Source: Bacteroidales bacterium | GTDB lineage: Bacteria; Bacteroidota; Bacteroidia; Bacteroidales; F082 | Reading direction: 5' to 3' | Length of the DNA: 64,000 bases | Assembly (NCBI GenBank): GCA_028277395.1 | Contig: JANQGJ010000010.1 | Span: 48,297-112,296, forward strand | Part shown: piece by piece, positions 1 to 10,666 of the stretch | Position numbering within the stretch: position 1 is the first letter of the stretch | Layout: every line of letters starts with the position of its first letter | Position numbers and translations under genes: made by a program | Notes under the pieces: model-generated | The model's database searches: none | What the model was told of the DNA's origin: nothing | The model's input: only the letters and a program-made list of their open reading frames with translations

Positions 1-1
1 T

Positions 2-1171
2 TTCATTGAACCTCCATTATTATTTACATTAAGTGGTACAGTTCGCGACGACAGAACTCTCATGACTATGGGAGATGTTAATGTCCAACTGGTAGGATCA
101 ACAGGAATATCAGTTACTACCAGAACAAACGATGAAGGTTTCTATACCTTTGCTGAAAGTCAGTTGGAACCAAATACCATGTATGAAGTTCTGGTGGCAA
201 AACCAAACTATTTTAACGAAAAAGGAACCTTTACGACCGTAGGTGTTGAGTTCAGCAAAGATTTTGTAAAAGATTTCAACCTGCGACCAATACCGGCAGA
301 ACCAATTGAACTACCTGAAATTCTTTACGATCTGGCACGATGGGAACTTAAACCACAATACCAGGATTCGTTACAGGGACTGATACAAACACTCAGAGAT
401 AATCCAAATATTGTTATTGAACTTGCAGCCCATACCGATGCCCGTGACAGTCATGAAAAAAATGATGTGCTATCGCAAAGAAGAGCGCAGTCAGTAGTTG
501 ACTACCTGATAGTAAGAGGAATAGATCCTGCAAGACTTGTAGCTAAAGGCTATGGTGAAAGAGTACCTCTAACCATTAAAAAAGATGTAATCAGAGATGG
601 ATTCCCTTTTACTGAAGGAACTACATTTGATGAAGCATATATCGAATCTCTTACCAGTAATAGTGAGAAAGAAGCTGCTCATCAGCTAAACCGAAGAACG
701 GAATTCAGAGTACTTCGTAAAGACTTTGTTCCTTCATCAACCAATATTGATCTCACAAAAATCAATATTGCAATTAATCCTGAGGATAATGCAATTATGT
801 TTACTGAGGCTCCAAACACAGGAACTTACATTTCAACATGTATTATTAACGGGTATAATGAAGAATTTGCATTCGACAGAGGTGCTGATGCTATGATATC
901 ACTTGATAAAGCTATGGATTTATTGAAATGGGGAGCAATAAGCAAAGAGGACTTTGAAGGAGATCCTGAACAGGTATTGGCAAATAATACTATTGCAGAC
1001 CGTGCTGTAATCCTAATTAAGGAAATAAATATAGCCAACAAGAAGGTTGAAAATATTAAGTTAAAGGTAAATCATAAACTAAACTATGGTCTTGTTTTTG
1101 GCGATCGGTTAATGAAGAAATTCGGAAAGTATTCATACAATACGAAAACTCATAAACTAACTATTGAATAA
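2..1171 (+). CDS. OmpA-family envelope protein with C-terminal retropepsin-like domain (5' partial)
   Basis: The frame is open from the first bases of the window, so the gene starts upstream and only its 3' part is seen; the first internal ATG is at 62. Three domains follow in order. A carboxypeptidase-regulatory-like beta-sandwich comes first. An OmpA C-terminal peptidoglycan-binding domain follows, roughly residues 95-220 counted from that ATG, with an AAHTDARD core and a downstream SQRRAQSVVDYL segment. The last 120 residues read like a Bacteroidota retropepsin-type aspartic protease domain. There the usual DTGA active-site motif is DRGA (Asp272 by this count), so catalysis is doubtful. 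Regulatory domain plus OmpA resembles the T9SS protein PorE, but I do not recall PorE carrying the protease-like tail. Envelope location and peptidoglycan binding are inferred. Confidence 0.8.
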   Translation, partial: FIEPPLLFTLSGTVRDDRTLMTMGDVNVQLVGSTGISVTTRTNDEGFYTFAESQLEPNTMYEVLVAKPNYFNEKGTFTTVGVEFSKDFVKDFNLRPIPAEPIELPEILYDLARWELKPQYQDSLQGLIQTLRDNPNIVIELAAHTDARDSHEKNDVLSQRRAQSVVDYLIVRGIDPARLVAKGYGERVPLTIKKDVIRDGFPFTEGTTFDEAYIESLTSNSEKEAAHQLNRRTEFRVLRKDFVPSSTNIDLTKINIAINPEDNAIMFTEAPNTGTYISTCIINGYNEEFAFDRGADAMISLDKAMDLLKWGAISKEDFEGDPEQVLANNTIADRAVILIKEINIANKKVENIKLKVNHKLNYGLVFGDRLMKKFGKYSYNTKTHKLTIE

Positions 1172-1253
1172 TTCTTAACCGGTTATCGGTTATCTTAGAA
1201 TACGAATATCTGTTATTTTAAACCCGTAAGTATAAATTACAATAAAATTTTCT

Positions 1254-2423
1254 ATGTCAGAACAATCAAGATATATGCAGAGAGGTGTTTCAGCCTCCAA
1301 AGAAGATGTTCATGCAGCCATTGCAAATCTCGACAAAGGATTATTTCCAAATGCTTTTTGCAAGGTTATTCCTGATATGCTCGGAGGTGATGACCAATAT
1401 TGTAATATTATGCATGCAGACGGAGCAGGAACGAAATCTTCACTGGCATATATGTACTGGAAAGAAACAGGCGACAAAAGTGTTTGGAGAGGTATTGCAC
1501 AGGACGCTATTGTAATGAACCTTGATGATCTATTATGTGTAGGTGTTACAGACAACATCCTGCTATCATCCACAATAGGGAGGAACAAATCCTTGATTCC
1601 GGGTGAAGTAATAGGAGAATTGATCAATGGTACCGAGGATTTTCTCAATGAAATGAGAAAGTCAGGTATTGGTATTTATCTGACCGGTGGTGAAACTGCT
1701 GATGTAGGAGATCTTGTACGAACCGTTATTGTTGACTCTACTGTAACAGCAAGGTTAAAGCGCAGCGATGTAATTGAGAATAACATCCAACCCGGAAACG
1801 TCATTATCGGACTGGCATCTTACGGACAAGCTTCATATGAAATCGAGTATAATGGCGGAATGGGCAGTAATGGACTTACATCTGCCCGTCACGATGTTTT
1901 TGTTAAAGAACTGGCAAAGAAATTTCCTGAAAGCTATGATCCGGGTGTTCCGGGCGAACTGGTATATTCAGGAAACAGATCATTAACAGGTAAAAGTGAG
2001 GTTGATGGTGTTGACATTGGAAAACTTGTGCTCTCTCCAACCCGTACTTATGCACCGGTCATTAAAAAGATACTTGACATATACAGACAGGATATCAACG
2101 GTATGATACATTGTAGCGGTGGCGCACAAACCAAGGTATTGCACTTTATAGAAAACCTTCATATTATAAAGGACAATTTATTTCCAATACCACCCCTCTT
2201 TAATCTGATTCAGAAAGAATCCAATACAAACTGGGAGGAGATGTATAAAGTATTTAATATGGGACACAGGATGGAACTATATGTCCCTGAAAATATCAGC
2301 TCCGGTATTATTGATATCTCAAAGTCATTTAATATTGATGCACAGGTAATTGGTTATGTTCAAACATCAGATAAGAAACAGGTAACAATTTCATCAGAAA
2401 AGGGAAATTATAGATATTTTTAA
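1254..2423 (+). CDS. purM: Phosphoribosylformylglycinamidine cyclo-ligase (AIR synthase)
   Basis: PurM makes aminoimidazole ribonucleotide from FGAM with ATP in cytosolic purine synthesis. The protein has the PurM N-terminal glycine/acid-rich nucleotide loop (HADGAGTK at residues 54-61), the DLLCVGV and GGETADVGD segments, and a C-terminal AIR-synthase domain. At 389 residues it is somewhat longer than the roughly 345 of E. coli PurM, which is usual for the Bacteroidota form. The ATG at 1254 is the first in frame and leads straight into the conserved N-terminus. No other purine genes are adjacent, so the gene stands alone between envelope and secreted-protein genes. Confidence 0.9.
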   Translation: MSEQSRYMQRGVSASKEDVHAAIANLDKGLFPNAFCKVIPDMLGGDDQYCNIMHADGAGTKSSLAYMYWKETGDKSVWRGIAQDAIVMNLDDLLCVGVTDNILLSSTIGRNKSLIPGEVIGELINGTEDFLNEMRKSGIGIYLTGGETADVGDLVRTVIVDSTVTARLKRSDVIENNIQPGNVIIGLASYGQASYEIEYNGGMGSNGLTSARHDVFVKELAKKFPESYDPGVPGELVYSGNRSLTGKSEVDGVDIGKLVLSPTRTYAPVIKKILDIYRQDINGMIHCSGGAQTKVLHFIENLHIIKDNLFPIPPLFNLIQKESNTNWEEMYKVFNMGHRMELYVPENISSGIIDISKSFNIDAQVIGYVQTSDKKQVTISSEKGNYRYF

Positions 2424-2528
2424 ATTCCCTATTCCATTCTTATTTAACCTTTTAGGGGCTTTTTTGCTCATATTGCAAACTATTTCGGTATATTTATCGT
2501 CTTATAACTAAATAAGTTCATATCTGCT

Positions 2529-5500
2529 ATGAGATCAATATTCCTTAAAGTCATTGTCATTTTATTATTCGCTCCCTGCGTTATTACTGGTCAGGAACGT
2601 GATAATAATAATAGTAAGATATATTTGACAATTTCGGATTCAATATATGCATCACAACTGGAAAGACTAACTTTACCCGATGAATACAAACAGGGTCGAT
2701 GCAGGGAATTACCAACTGTATTAAATAATGCCGCACTTCCCTTTTTCCGTCCCGCTTTTTCACAGGGTCCCCACTGGAACTGTGCGCAGGCAGCAGGTAT
2801 TGGTTATAACTTCACCTATGAGATCAACAGATTAAAAGGAGCCAGCGGAGACACAAGTATAAACCAGTATTCTCCGAATTTCACATATAATTTTTTGAAT
2901 ACAGGATCAGGTGCCGGTGTTAGCTATTTCAGCACGTTCGATGTCGTAAAAGTATGTGGCAATCCAAACCTATATGATTATGGTGGACTTCTTAGCAAAG
3001 GAGGTCTTGGATGGATGTCCGGATATGAGTTATACGAAAATGCCATGAGAAACAGAATAACTGGTGTTTATTCAATTGACGTTAGTACACAGGAAGGTCA
3101 GGAAACATTAAAATACTGGCTATTGGATCATCTGGACGGATCAGAGTTTGGAGGTGTTGCAAACTTCTATCTGGCAAACTATGGTTCAGGATCATTACCA
3201 GATGACAGCCCGGATGCCGGTTTTGAAGTTTTTTTTCAATGCGCCGACGGTTTTGCGGGGCATGCAATGACGATTGTTGGGTTCAACGACTCAATAAGAT
3301 ATGACATAAATAATGATGGAAGGTATACCACTAATATTGATATCAATGAAGATGGTATAATTGATTTGAAAGATTCAGAATACGGAGGCTTTAGGTTTAC
3401 CAACAGCACTGTGAATAATGATGGAGCAGGTTATATGATGTACAGAACACTTGCTCTCGAATCAGGGAAAGGTGGAATATGGAATCAGGAGGTACATGTT
3501 ATTTCAGTTGACACAGATTATGATCCGCTTGCAACAATACATGTTAAACTGGATCATAATTCCCGAAATAAGATTAAAATAGCGGCAGGTGTATCTACAA
3601 ACCCTGACTTTAACTTTCCTGAACATACAATGGATTTTCCAGTTTTTAACTTTCAGGGGGGTAACTATTATATGCAGGGTTCGTACACTTCTGAATCAAA
3701 CAGAATAATTGAACTTGCACTGGATATCAGTCCTCTCTTAAGTTACATAGACTCTAATAAACCGGCCAGTTATTTCCTACAGATTATAGAAAATGACCCG
3801 AATAATGTTGGAGATGGTGAGGTACTCTACTACAGTCTGAATACCGGACCCGGAAGTATAGGTGAAGTTATTTGTGATGATGTTCCGGTGCCCATAAGAA
3901 ACAATTCAATTACAACACTTCAGTTAACAACTGCTGTTAGTGTTGATAATGTACAAATTACAACAGACAGTCTCCCTGATTTACAACCAGGAGTTACCAA
4001 TGAAATTTTACTGACCGCTGAAAATGGTTACCCTCCATACGAATGGGAGGTAATAAATCAATACACCATGAACTCTGTTCCGTCCGATTTTCAACGGGTT
4101 CAGGAAGAAAAACTTGTATTTGAACAAAACGACGAATCCTCAGCAACAATTGATCTTCCATTTGAGTTTCCATTTTTTGGCGATACTGTGAATTCAATTG
4201 AGGTTTACATTGACGGATTCATAATGTTTGAAAAGTTACAATTCCCCTATCCGTATTTTCTTGGTGAAGAATCAATGCTTAAAAGTTATCGGACAATAGC
4301 ACCATTTATGTCAGTATTATTACTTGAAAACTATAAAAATGATGGTGTTTGGGTTAACAAAAGTGATGAATCTGTAAAAATAAGATGGAAAACATCATGC
4401 GAGAGATATTATGCATATAGTGATGTAAACTTCTGTTTATACCTGTATCCGGATGGTGTCATTGATATGCAGTATGATACTTTAGATTATGCCGATGAAA
4501 TAATGTTCACCACCGGAATTTCTGCAGGTGATGAAGTGAATTACATATTAAATAATAAAGATCAGAAAATACAGGCACTTGAGTTTACAGGTTACAGATA
4601 TTCACCTCCTTTGAAAGTTGCTGACAACATTAGTATCAATAATGAAGGAATGCTATCGTTAACAGTCGGTGAGTCTCCTTTTATGTGTCCCATAGGTATT
4701 CAAATAACAGATTCAAAGGGTATCACTGACAGAAGGAATTATAGTATCTCTACAACAGGTTTTGATGTAAAATTCAAAGTTAATGAAACCGATAATGATA
4801 TTGTAAATAGTAATGACACATCAGTTATTGCCCTTAAACTCAGGAATAAATTGTCTGTTGATCATAACAATATTACAATACGGTTTACATCAACAGATGA
4901 TCATATCACATTACATGATTCAATAGTTACAATAAGTCCATTATTACCTAATCAGACCATTGATCTACCTGAAATAAATACATTTACATTTTCACAGCTA
5001 ACTCCGGATAATCATAATTCAACTATCCGGTGCGAGATAATTGCCGAAAATGAAAGATTGGTAACAGACTTGAATTTGTTAGTTCATGCTCCGAAACTAA
5101 ATATAATTGAAGCTCAGATTATCGACATGAATAATCAAAAGCTATATCCCGGAGAAACAGCTATGTTAAGATTGACCCTTCAGAATACAGGAAGTGCTTT
5201 ATCGGAAGAATATCAAACGAAGCTAGACTGCTATTCTTCAGATATCCATCTTTGGTCACATAATAAAAACACGAAACAGCTTAATCCAGGAGATACGGTT
5301 ATATTCGAATACAAAATATCAGCAACTTTTGATATTCCACTGGGCACATTAATACAAATGGAACTAAAAATTCTTGATGATCAGACAGTAATTGAAGCGA
5401 TTCCTGTTAACCTGAGAATAGGGCATATCCCTGTTCTTATCATTGATTTCACCAGTGATCAGGAATCAGGAACTGCTTTGAAAAACCTTCTTGATGGTTT

Positions 5501-6350
5501 CGGATTGCAAAATACATATAACCCGTACTATGCAAGAAACTTCAATGATTATCTGTCCGTATTTTTGCTACTTGAAGAACTCAGTCTAAATAATTATCTG
5601 ATATTTAATTATTTGGGGGTAGATTTGATTGACTACTTGCAATCATCCGGGAACCTTTATCTGGAAGGCAGATCAACATGGATAGAGGAAAACCAGTCAT
5701 CGGTTCACTCAATGTTCAATATTATAGGAGAACCTCCTGCCAACTACTACCCTCTTGACACTGTTTTTGGAATTACGGAAACTTTTACATCAAACATGAC
5801 GTTTCTGATTGAAGATGATTTCCCATACATAAATTATTTTCTCCAGCCAGGACCGGGAGCCACTCCAATTTTTAAAACATCTACAAACGACAGCTCAAAT
5901 GTTGTGATAAGTTTCGAAGGCGAAACATATAAGACCATCGGATCTTCCATAGACTTTGGCTCACTGGTTGATATTGATTCAACAAACTCAAAAGAAAATT
6001 ATTTACTGAAAATACTTGATTTCTTTGATATTAAGAAATATATCTATGTTGATGTTCCCGAAATTAGTGATGATACTGAAAGTGAGTTGAATATATATCC
6101 TAACCCGGTAACCGATAATCTTTTTATTGAATATGATAATTCAGATAACAGAATACCTGATCTAAATATTTATGATATTCATGGTAAGATGGTTTTCAAT
6201 AGTAAGTTAGATAAAAAACACACAACTTCAGGTGGTACATTCATATGGGATTGCACTAAATATGATGGCAATGAAATTCCACCAGGTTTGTACATTGTGA
6301 TAATCTCAGACGGAGAAAAAAAAGTTTCAGGAAAAATATTGAAGAAATAG
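2529..6350 (+). CDS. Secreted papain-like cysteine peptidase with T9SS sorting domain
   Basis: A signal peptide (about residues 1-21) precedes a C1-papain-like domain. The oxyanion/nucleophile stretch QGPHWNCAQ puts the nucleophile at Cys85, GHAMTIVGF gives His245, and the NS pair near 292 supplies the Asn. Between His and Asn lie two acidic loops (about 259-283, DINNDG and DINEDG) that look like dockerin/EF-hand calcium sites. The middle of the 1273-residue protein is beta-rich and Ig-like. The last 85 residues form a T9SS type A sorting domain (IYPNPVTDNL and GLYIVIISDG motifs), so export to the cell surface or medium is expected. The next gene starts 3 bp after the stop, suggesting co-expression with a metallopeptidase. 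The substrate is unknown. Confidence 0.78.
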   Translation: MRSIFLKVIVILLFAPCVITGQERDNNNSKIYLTISDSIYASQLERLTLPDEYKQGRCRELPTVLNNAALPFFRPAFSQGPHWNCAQAAGIGYNFTYEINRLKGASGDTSINQYSPNFTYNFLNTGSGAGVSYFSTFDVVKVCGNPNLYDYGGLLSKGGLGWMSGYELYENAMRNRITGVYSIDVSTQEGQETLKYWLLDHLDGSEFGGVANFYLANYGSGSLPDDSPDAGFEVFFQCADGFAGHAMTIVGFNDSIRYDINNDGRYTTNIDINEDGIIDLKDSEYGGFRFTNSTVNNDGAGYMMYRTLALESGKGGIWNQEVHVISVDTDYDPLATIHVKLDHNSRNKIKIAAGVSTNPDFNFPEHTMDFPVFNFQGGNYYMQGSYTSESNRIIELALDISPLLSYIDSNKPASYFLQIIENDPNNVGDGEVLYYSLNTGPGSIGEVICDDVPVPIRNNSITTLQLTTAVSVDNVQITTDSLPDLQPGVTNEILLTAENGYPPYEWEVINQYTMNSVPSDFQRVQEEKLVFEQNDESSATIDLPFEFPFFGDTVNSIEVYIDGFIMFEKLQFPYPYFLGEESMLKSYRTIAPFMSVLLLENYKNDGVWVNKSDESVKIRWKTSCERYYAYSDVNFCLYLYPDGVIDMQYDTLDYADEIMFTTGISAGDEVNYILNNKDQKIQALEFTGYRYSPPLKVADNISINNEGMLSLTVGESPFMCPIGIQITDSKGITDRRNYSISTTGFDVKFKVNETDNDIVNSNDTSVIALKLRNKLSVDHNNITIRFTSTDDHITLHDSIVTISPLLPNQTIDLPEINTFTFSQLTPDNHNSTIRCEIIAENERLVTDLNLLVHAPKLNIIEAQIIDMNNQKLYPGETAMLRLTLQNTGSALSEEYQTKLDCYSSDIHLWSHNKNTKQLNPGDTVIFEYKISATFDIPLGTLIQMELKILDDQTVIEAIPVNLRIGHIPVLIIDFTSDQESGTALKNLLDGFGLQNTYNPYYARNFNDYLSVFLLLEELSLNNYLIFNYLGVDLIDYLQSSGNLYLEGRSTWIEENQSSVHSMFNIIGEPPANYYPLDTVFGITETFTSNMTFLIEDDFPYINYFLQPGPGATPIFKTSTNDSSNVVISFEGETYKTIGSSIDFGSLVDIDSTNSKENYLLKILDFFDIKKYIYVDVPEISDDTESELNIYPNPVTDNLFIEYDNSDNRIPDLNIYDIHGKMVFNSKLDKKHTTSGGTFIWDCTKYDGNEIPPGLYIVIISDGEKKVSGKILKK

Positions 6351-6353
6351 CAG

Positions 6354-7173
6354 ATGATAAGGTTAACCAAAATCCTTAAACATCTATGTCTTACATGTGC
6401 AATAATTATTTCCATTACAATCCGGAGTCAGAATAATGACAGGTGGAATGCCGGTAGTGCCAAACAGCTCACAGGAAAAACCGTATCAATGATCTGTTTT
6501 ATCTCAACTCAGGATTGCAACTGGACAATGCAGGAGAAAGATCGTGTTTTGTCTGGTATTAGTGAAACTGAAGAATGGATAATTCGTGAGGCTGAAAAAT
6601 ATAATATCGATCTTTCGATGCATCATGTTGTTCTGAACCCTGAGAATGATATAATTTTTGACACTATAGAACCAGGACTGGCAAGTGGAAATGAAAGAGT
6701 TGACTGGGGTTTATCGCGTAATGCAAAAGAGAGGTTATAGTAACTCAAAACAAGCTGCGAGGAAATTAAAAAGAAAATACGATACTGATAATCTTCAGGT
6801 TCTGATATTTACCAAGGGAAACGGACGGCCTTATGCATTACGGTATGCAAATGGCATGAATAAGAAGAAATACTTTCTGGAAGGAGTACTGATTTACAAT
6901 AATTATTTAAATGCAGGTCCTGTTCCCATACAATCTGTTGCAGCACATGAGATGTTGCATATTTACGGTGCCTGGGATCTTTATAATACTTATTCACAAT
7001 CCAAAGACAGGCAGGAAAAAGCCCGGAATAAATGGCCAAACGATATCATGTTAAGAGTTGATCATGATATTACACTTTTGGAAATTAATGAATTAACGGC
7101 ATGGCTGATTGGATGGAGCAGATATTACAATGAAGAATTTGAATGGTTCCGCCCCTCAGATTACAAAAAGTAA
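6354..7173 (+). pseudogene. Secreted HExxHxxGxxD metallopeptidase-like gene, frameshifted
   Basis: Two overlapping frames encode consecutive halves of one protein. Frame A (6354-6740) has a signal peptide and an N-terminal region. Frame B (open through 6685-7173) continues with a beta/alpha region and the zinc motif HEMLHIYGAWD, an HExxHxxGxxD pattern like some metzincin-type peptidases. Joined, they give about 272 residues. The break falls near a GAGAG run at about 6729-6733. Adding one GA unit there would restore a single frame, so a slippage mutation, a sequencing error or phase variation are all possible. The gene starts 3 bp after the preceding papain-like gene. The metalloprotease assignment rests on the motif only. 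Confidence 0.6.
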
Positions 7174-7201
7174 TCACAGAGATTTAAAACATATAATATA
7201 T

Positions 7202-10200
7202 TTAATTAATGATAATCTTACGAACAATTTTATCATTTCCTGCATATACTTCAACAAAATATAATCCCGGTTTAATATCGCTGATACTGATTTTTAGTTC
7301 TTTCTGCTCCGTTTGATGAAGCATGGCCTTGATTTTTCTCCCATGAATATCAAATATGTAAATATCAGCATCTTCTGTTTCAGCATTAAATATAAGTGAA
7401 ATAAATTCTGTTCCCGGATTTGGATAGATCTCAAAATCAATTTCAGGCAGTTGAGTATAGATACCTGTAATAGTGGTAAACGGAGGAAATAAAATATCAT
7501 CCAGCCAGGCACAATCAAACCCGTCATATCCGTTGTTATCCTTCTCATATGACCATCTTAATGTATGTGGCCCCTGATCCAGATCAAATGTTTGGATTTC
7601 CCATCCCAACAATCCAGACCATTCATCAATCATTATGTCATCAATATAAAATCTTAAATAATCAGAGCCCGTTTCTGAAGATGTTTGTCTGTAAAATGAA
7701 ATTTCATCATCATAAGCAACATCAATCTGGATATAAAGATCAGAGGATTCCATATTTTGAATATTTCCTGACTTTGAGCAGTAATCACCATTATATGCAT
7801 GGATGTTTTCAACAGTCCAGTTTTGATCTCCATTTAAGTACCAGTCGAAAGATGTGAAGTCTCCGGTTTCAAAGTCTTCAATAATAATACCAATTGTTTC
7901 CCCGAATACTTTCTGGTTTAAATATTGACACATGTTTAAGTTACAGTTAAAGTTCACTGGTGTTCCGGGAGGTATCATCTCATCAACCTCAACATTGAAC
8001 TCCACATCTATAGTTTCACCGGATGCAATACTTCCGATATTCATAACCTCCTGATCAATTGTAATGAATGGTTCCGAGGTGGTTAACTCCAGTTGAGTTT
8101 CATCACAATCGCTACCTCCTGAATTCGTTATACTAACAACGAGAGTGGCAGACTCACCCGGATCAAGTTCATTATCTCCATTTCCACCACCAGTATCATC
8201 AATTACCATATCTCCTATTTCAGGAGTTGGGGCATACGCAATTATCACGAAATCCGACAACCATGTTTGTCCGTCGCTTTCACAGGATAAACTGAATTCA
8301 ATTTCCCGTTCATCAGGTATTAATGGAGAAACATTGAATGCAAATGCTTCCTGGTGCATTATCGTATCTCCAGGTGATAAATATCCATATTGTTCATATT
8401 CATCAGTTATTGTGACAAAAAAATCAGGTGTAGATAATGTTGCAATAACATCAGTGGCTTCAACTACTCCGTTATTACTTACTGATAAATCAAGTTGAAT
8501 AGATTCTCCAAAATCTGTAATGCCATTGTTATTACCTTCTAAATCGATAACCACATGGTTGTTATAAACTACATAAGGTGTACCTGCTGCTATAAAATTG
8601 ATATAACTTGTATCAGGCAGGCAATTGTACCCTACAACAATTAACATTGCCTCACAGGTTTCGTTAACAACGGGATCAAAAATCAGGGTAACGTTTCCAT
8701 TTGCATCAGTATCACCCGTAGCATGCAGAATTCCATCATACAATATTGAACATGTAAAATCCTCCATTGGAACACCACCGGAAGTAATAGTTACCATTGT
8801 ACTTTCGGTACCTACCTCCAATTCATCTTCATAATCAACTTCAATATCAATTGGTTCTGCAGTCCACACGCTTAGCACCGGATCGCCAAGTATATTTATA
8901 TCATAGAAATTCCATCGAAGTGCTCCTTCTTCCCATTGTCCGGGTGCTTCAACCCACGGTGCAGTTTGTATCTTACATTCCAGCAAAGCAAGTCCAAGGT
9001 GATTGATCATATCATTATATAATGCATCTATCATTTCACGATGCAAATGAATTGCCGGACCTTCTGACTGTCCTTCGTTAAACCAGCCATACCTGGAATT
9101 CCCTATAACACTTACAGCGAAATTATCTATGGTTACCATCTTCTCAAGAATGCAGTCATCATTGTCAAACGCACCACAATCACAACCATGGGTATGAAAT
9201 AAAGTAAAGTTATGATCTATACCATTTACACCGGAAAAATTCGCATTGGTAATATCATTTGTATGAAGATGAGCTACATATGATGGATTTGCATGTCCTG
9301 CATGATGAACAAATTGTTTTCCTTCATTAATCTCATTCATCAGATCAATTCCTCCCCATAGTTCATGAAATTCATACAACGAATCTGTTGGATAGGTTTC
9401 CGGGATTCCTATAGTTGTGTAGCCATTATCACTTCTCTCACCAATTAATAAGTCCAGATAGTCCCTGCCCCATGTATCAGGTCCGTAGTAAAGATTTTCA
9501 CCTGCCAACAATGCATTGGTCAGTTCTCCCAATACAGGATAATTCTGATAATGTACACTTTTGTGTATCATGCTATTCAATTCTGATAAATTACTAAACG
9601 GATACCTTGCAATGGCGATTTCAGGCAATAAATCATCCTCGTCAGGTTCTCCCCACATATTATCACCATCATCATTCCAGTTTCCATCAAGTGCAGCATA
9701 ATAAAGATCAGCAGGTATATCATAACTGGTATAACCCGATCCGGATTGCACATAGCAATAAAATCCCCTGTGTGGAATATATTCAACATCGCCCCCCAGA
9801 AGAACATATTCAATCTGACTATCCTGGTATTCCTGAATAATATAGTTTCTTATCTTTTCCTGCAAATCAGCACCGGTACTGTTTGCTGAGATATCTTCTA
9901 CTGTGGCTACAACACTTTTAATTCCCCTGCTAAGATACATGTCGTTAAACTCCTCAAAAGACTCAGAAAACTGGTCCGGAGTAATTATCAGCAGATTATA
10001 GGTCTCATCAGAACGTTTATTAAGAGATGTATATTGATCTGTCAGTTGCGAATTGTGTACAAAATTCTTTATTCTCTTCAGGCTTGATCTGGAATCTGTT
10101 AAGTTGTTAAGGGCAATCCCGGCCTTATTATCAGGTGCAGTTTCAATGATTATTTCCACCCTACCATAATACGACACCTTACCTGTTGAAGGTGTATAAA

Positions 10201-10645
10201 TTAAAGGTGTAAATGTTGTCAAAGCAATGCCGTAGCCATTAAGAAATGAAGTTGAAACATTTCCCGTATTTTGAACCGGATAATTCTCTGACGAACCATA
10301 AATGTCCTGATTAATTGTAAAACCTTCTGAACTGGTTGATGAGAGAGGTCTTGAGCTCTGATAAGGGAAGATCCTGTATTCGCCATCAATTATCTTTTCA
10401 TCATAACCAACAAATTTAACAGAAGTAGCTACTTCTCCGGGAGGTAATAATAATGATACAGCAAAGTAGGGTAACGCCGGATTTCCAGTTTCACCGGTTA
10501 ATAAAGATCCTTCAAAAAATATCGATTGAAAATCACCCTGGACTGTGATTTCCGGATTTGCGATGGTATATGTTCTGGTAACCGATCCCGCAAAAATGTT
10601 AATTGCCACTATGATAAAAATACAAAATGCACTGAGCTTTTTCAT
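7202..10645 (-). CDS. Gingipain-type C25 peptidase with T9SS sorting domain
   Basis: The 1147-residue protein has a signal peptide, a C25 propeptide-like region (residues about 25-170) and a C25 catalytic domain. The catalytic His is in HHAGHANPS (His451). The nucleophile is most likely the first Cys of HTHGCDCGAFD (Cys488), which fits the C-x-x-G-x-F pattern of the family. Ig-like CARDB-type repeats and a jelly-roll domain follow. The C-terminus, from about residue 1068, is a T9SS type A sorting domain (IYPNPGTEF, GLYFVEVYAG). It is convergent with the papain-like/metallopeptidase pair, making a local cluster of secreted peptidases. In Porphyromonas, C25 enzymes cleave after Arg or Lys; specificity here cannot be read. 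Confidence 0.88.
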   Translation of the reverse strand: MKKLSAFCIFIIVAINIFAGSVTRTYTIANPEITVQGDFQSIFFEGSLLTGETGNPALPYFAVSLLLPPGEVATSVKFVGYDEKIIDGEYRIFPYQSSRPLSSTSSEGFTINQDIYGSSENYPVQNTGNVSTSFLNGYGIALTTFTPLIYTPSTGKVSYYGRVEIIIETAPDNKAGIALNNLTDSRSSLKRIKNFVHNSQLTDQYTSLNKRSDETYNLLIITPDQFSESFEEFNDMYLSRGIKSVVATVEDISANSTGADLQEKIRNYIIQEYQDSQIEYVLLGGDVEYIPHRGFYCYVQSGSGYTSYDIPADLYYAALDGNWNDDGDNMWGEPDEDDLLPEIAIARYPFSNLSELNSMIHKSVHYQNYPVLGELTNALLAGENLYYGPDTWGRDYLDLLIGERSDNGYTTIGIPETYPTDSLYEFHELWGGIDLMNEINEGKQFVHHAGHANPSYVAHLHTNDITNANFSGVNGIDHNFTLFHTHGCDCGAFDNDDCILEKMVTIDNFAVSVIGNSRYGWFNEGQSEGPAIHLHREMIDALYNDMINHLGLALLECKIQTAPWVEAPGQWEEGALRWNFYDINILGDPVLSVWTAEPIDIEVDYEDELEVGTESTMVTITSGGVPMEDFTCSILYDGILHATGDTDANGNVTLIFDPVVNETCEAMLIVVGYNCLPDTSYINFIAAGTPYVVYNNHVVIDLEGNNNGITDFGESIQLDLSVSNNGVVEATDVIATLSTPDFFVTITDEYEQYGYLSPGDTIMHQEAFAFNVSPLIPDEREIEFSLSCESDGQTWLSDFVIIAYAPTPEIGDMVIDDTGGGNGDNELDPGESATLVVSITNSGGSDCDETQLELTTSEPFITIDQEVMNIGSIASGETIDVEFNVEVDEMIPPGTPVNFNCNLNMCQYLNQKVFGETIGIIIEDFETGDFTSFDWYLNGDQNWTVENIHAYNGDYCSKSGNIQNMESSDLYIQIDVAYDDEISFYRQTSSETGSDYLRFYIDDIMIDEWSGLLGWEIQTFDLDQGPHTLRWSYEKDNNGYDGFDCAWLDDILFPPFTTITGIYTQLPEIDFEIYPNPGTEFISLIFNAETEDADIYIFDIHGRKIKAMLHQTEQKELKISISDIKPGLYFVEVYAGNDKIVRKIIIN

Positions 10646-10666
10646 GCCGAATTCATTATTTTACTT

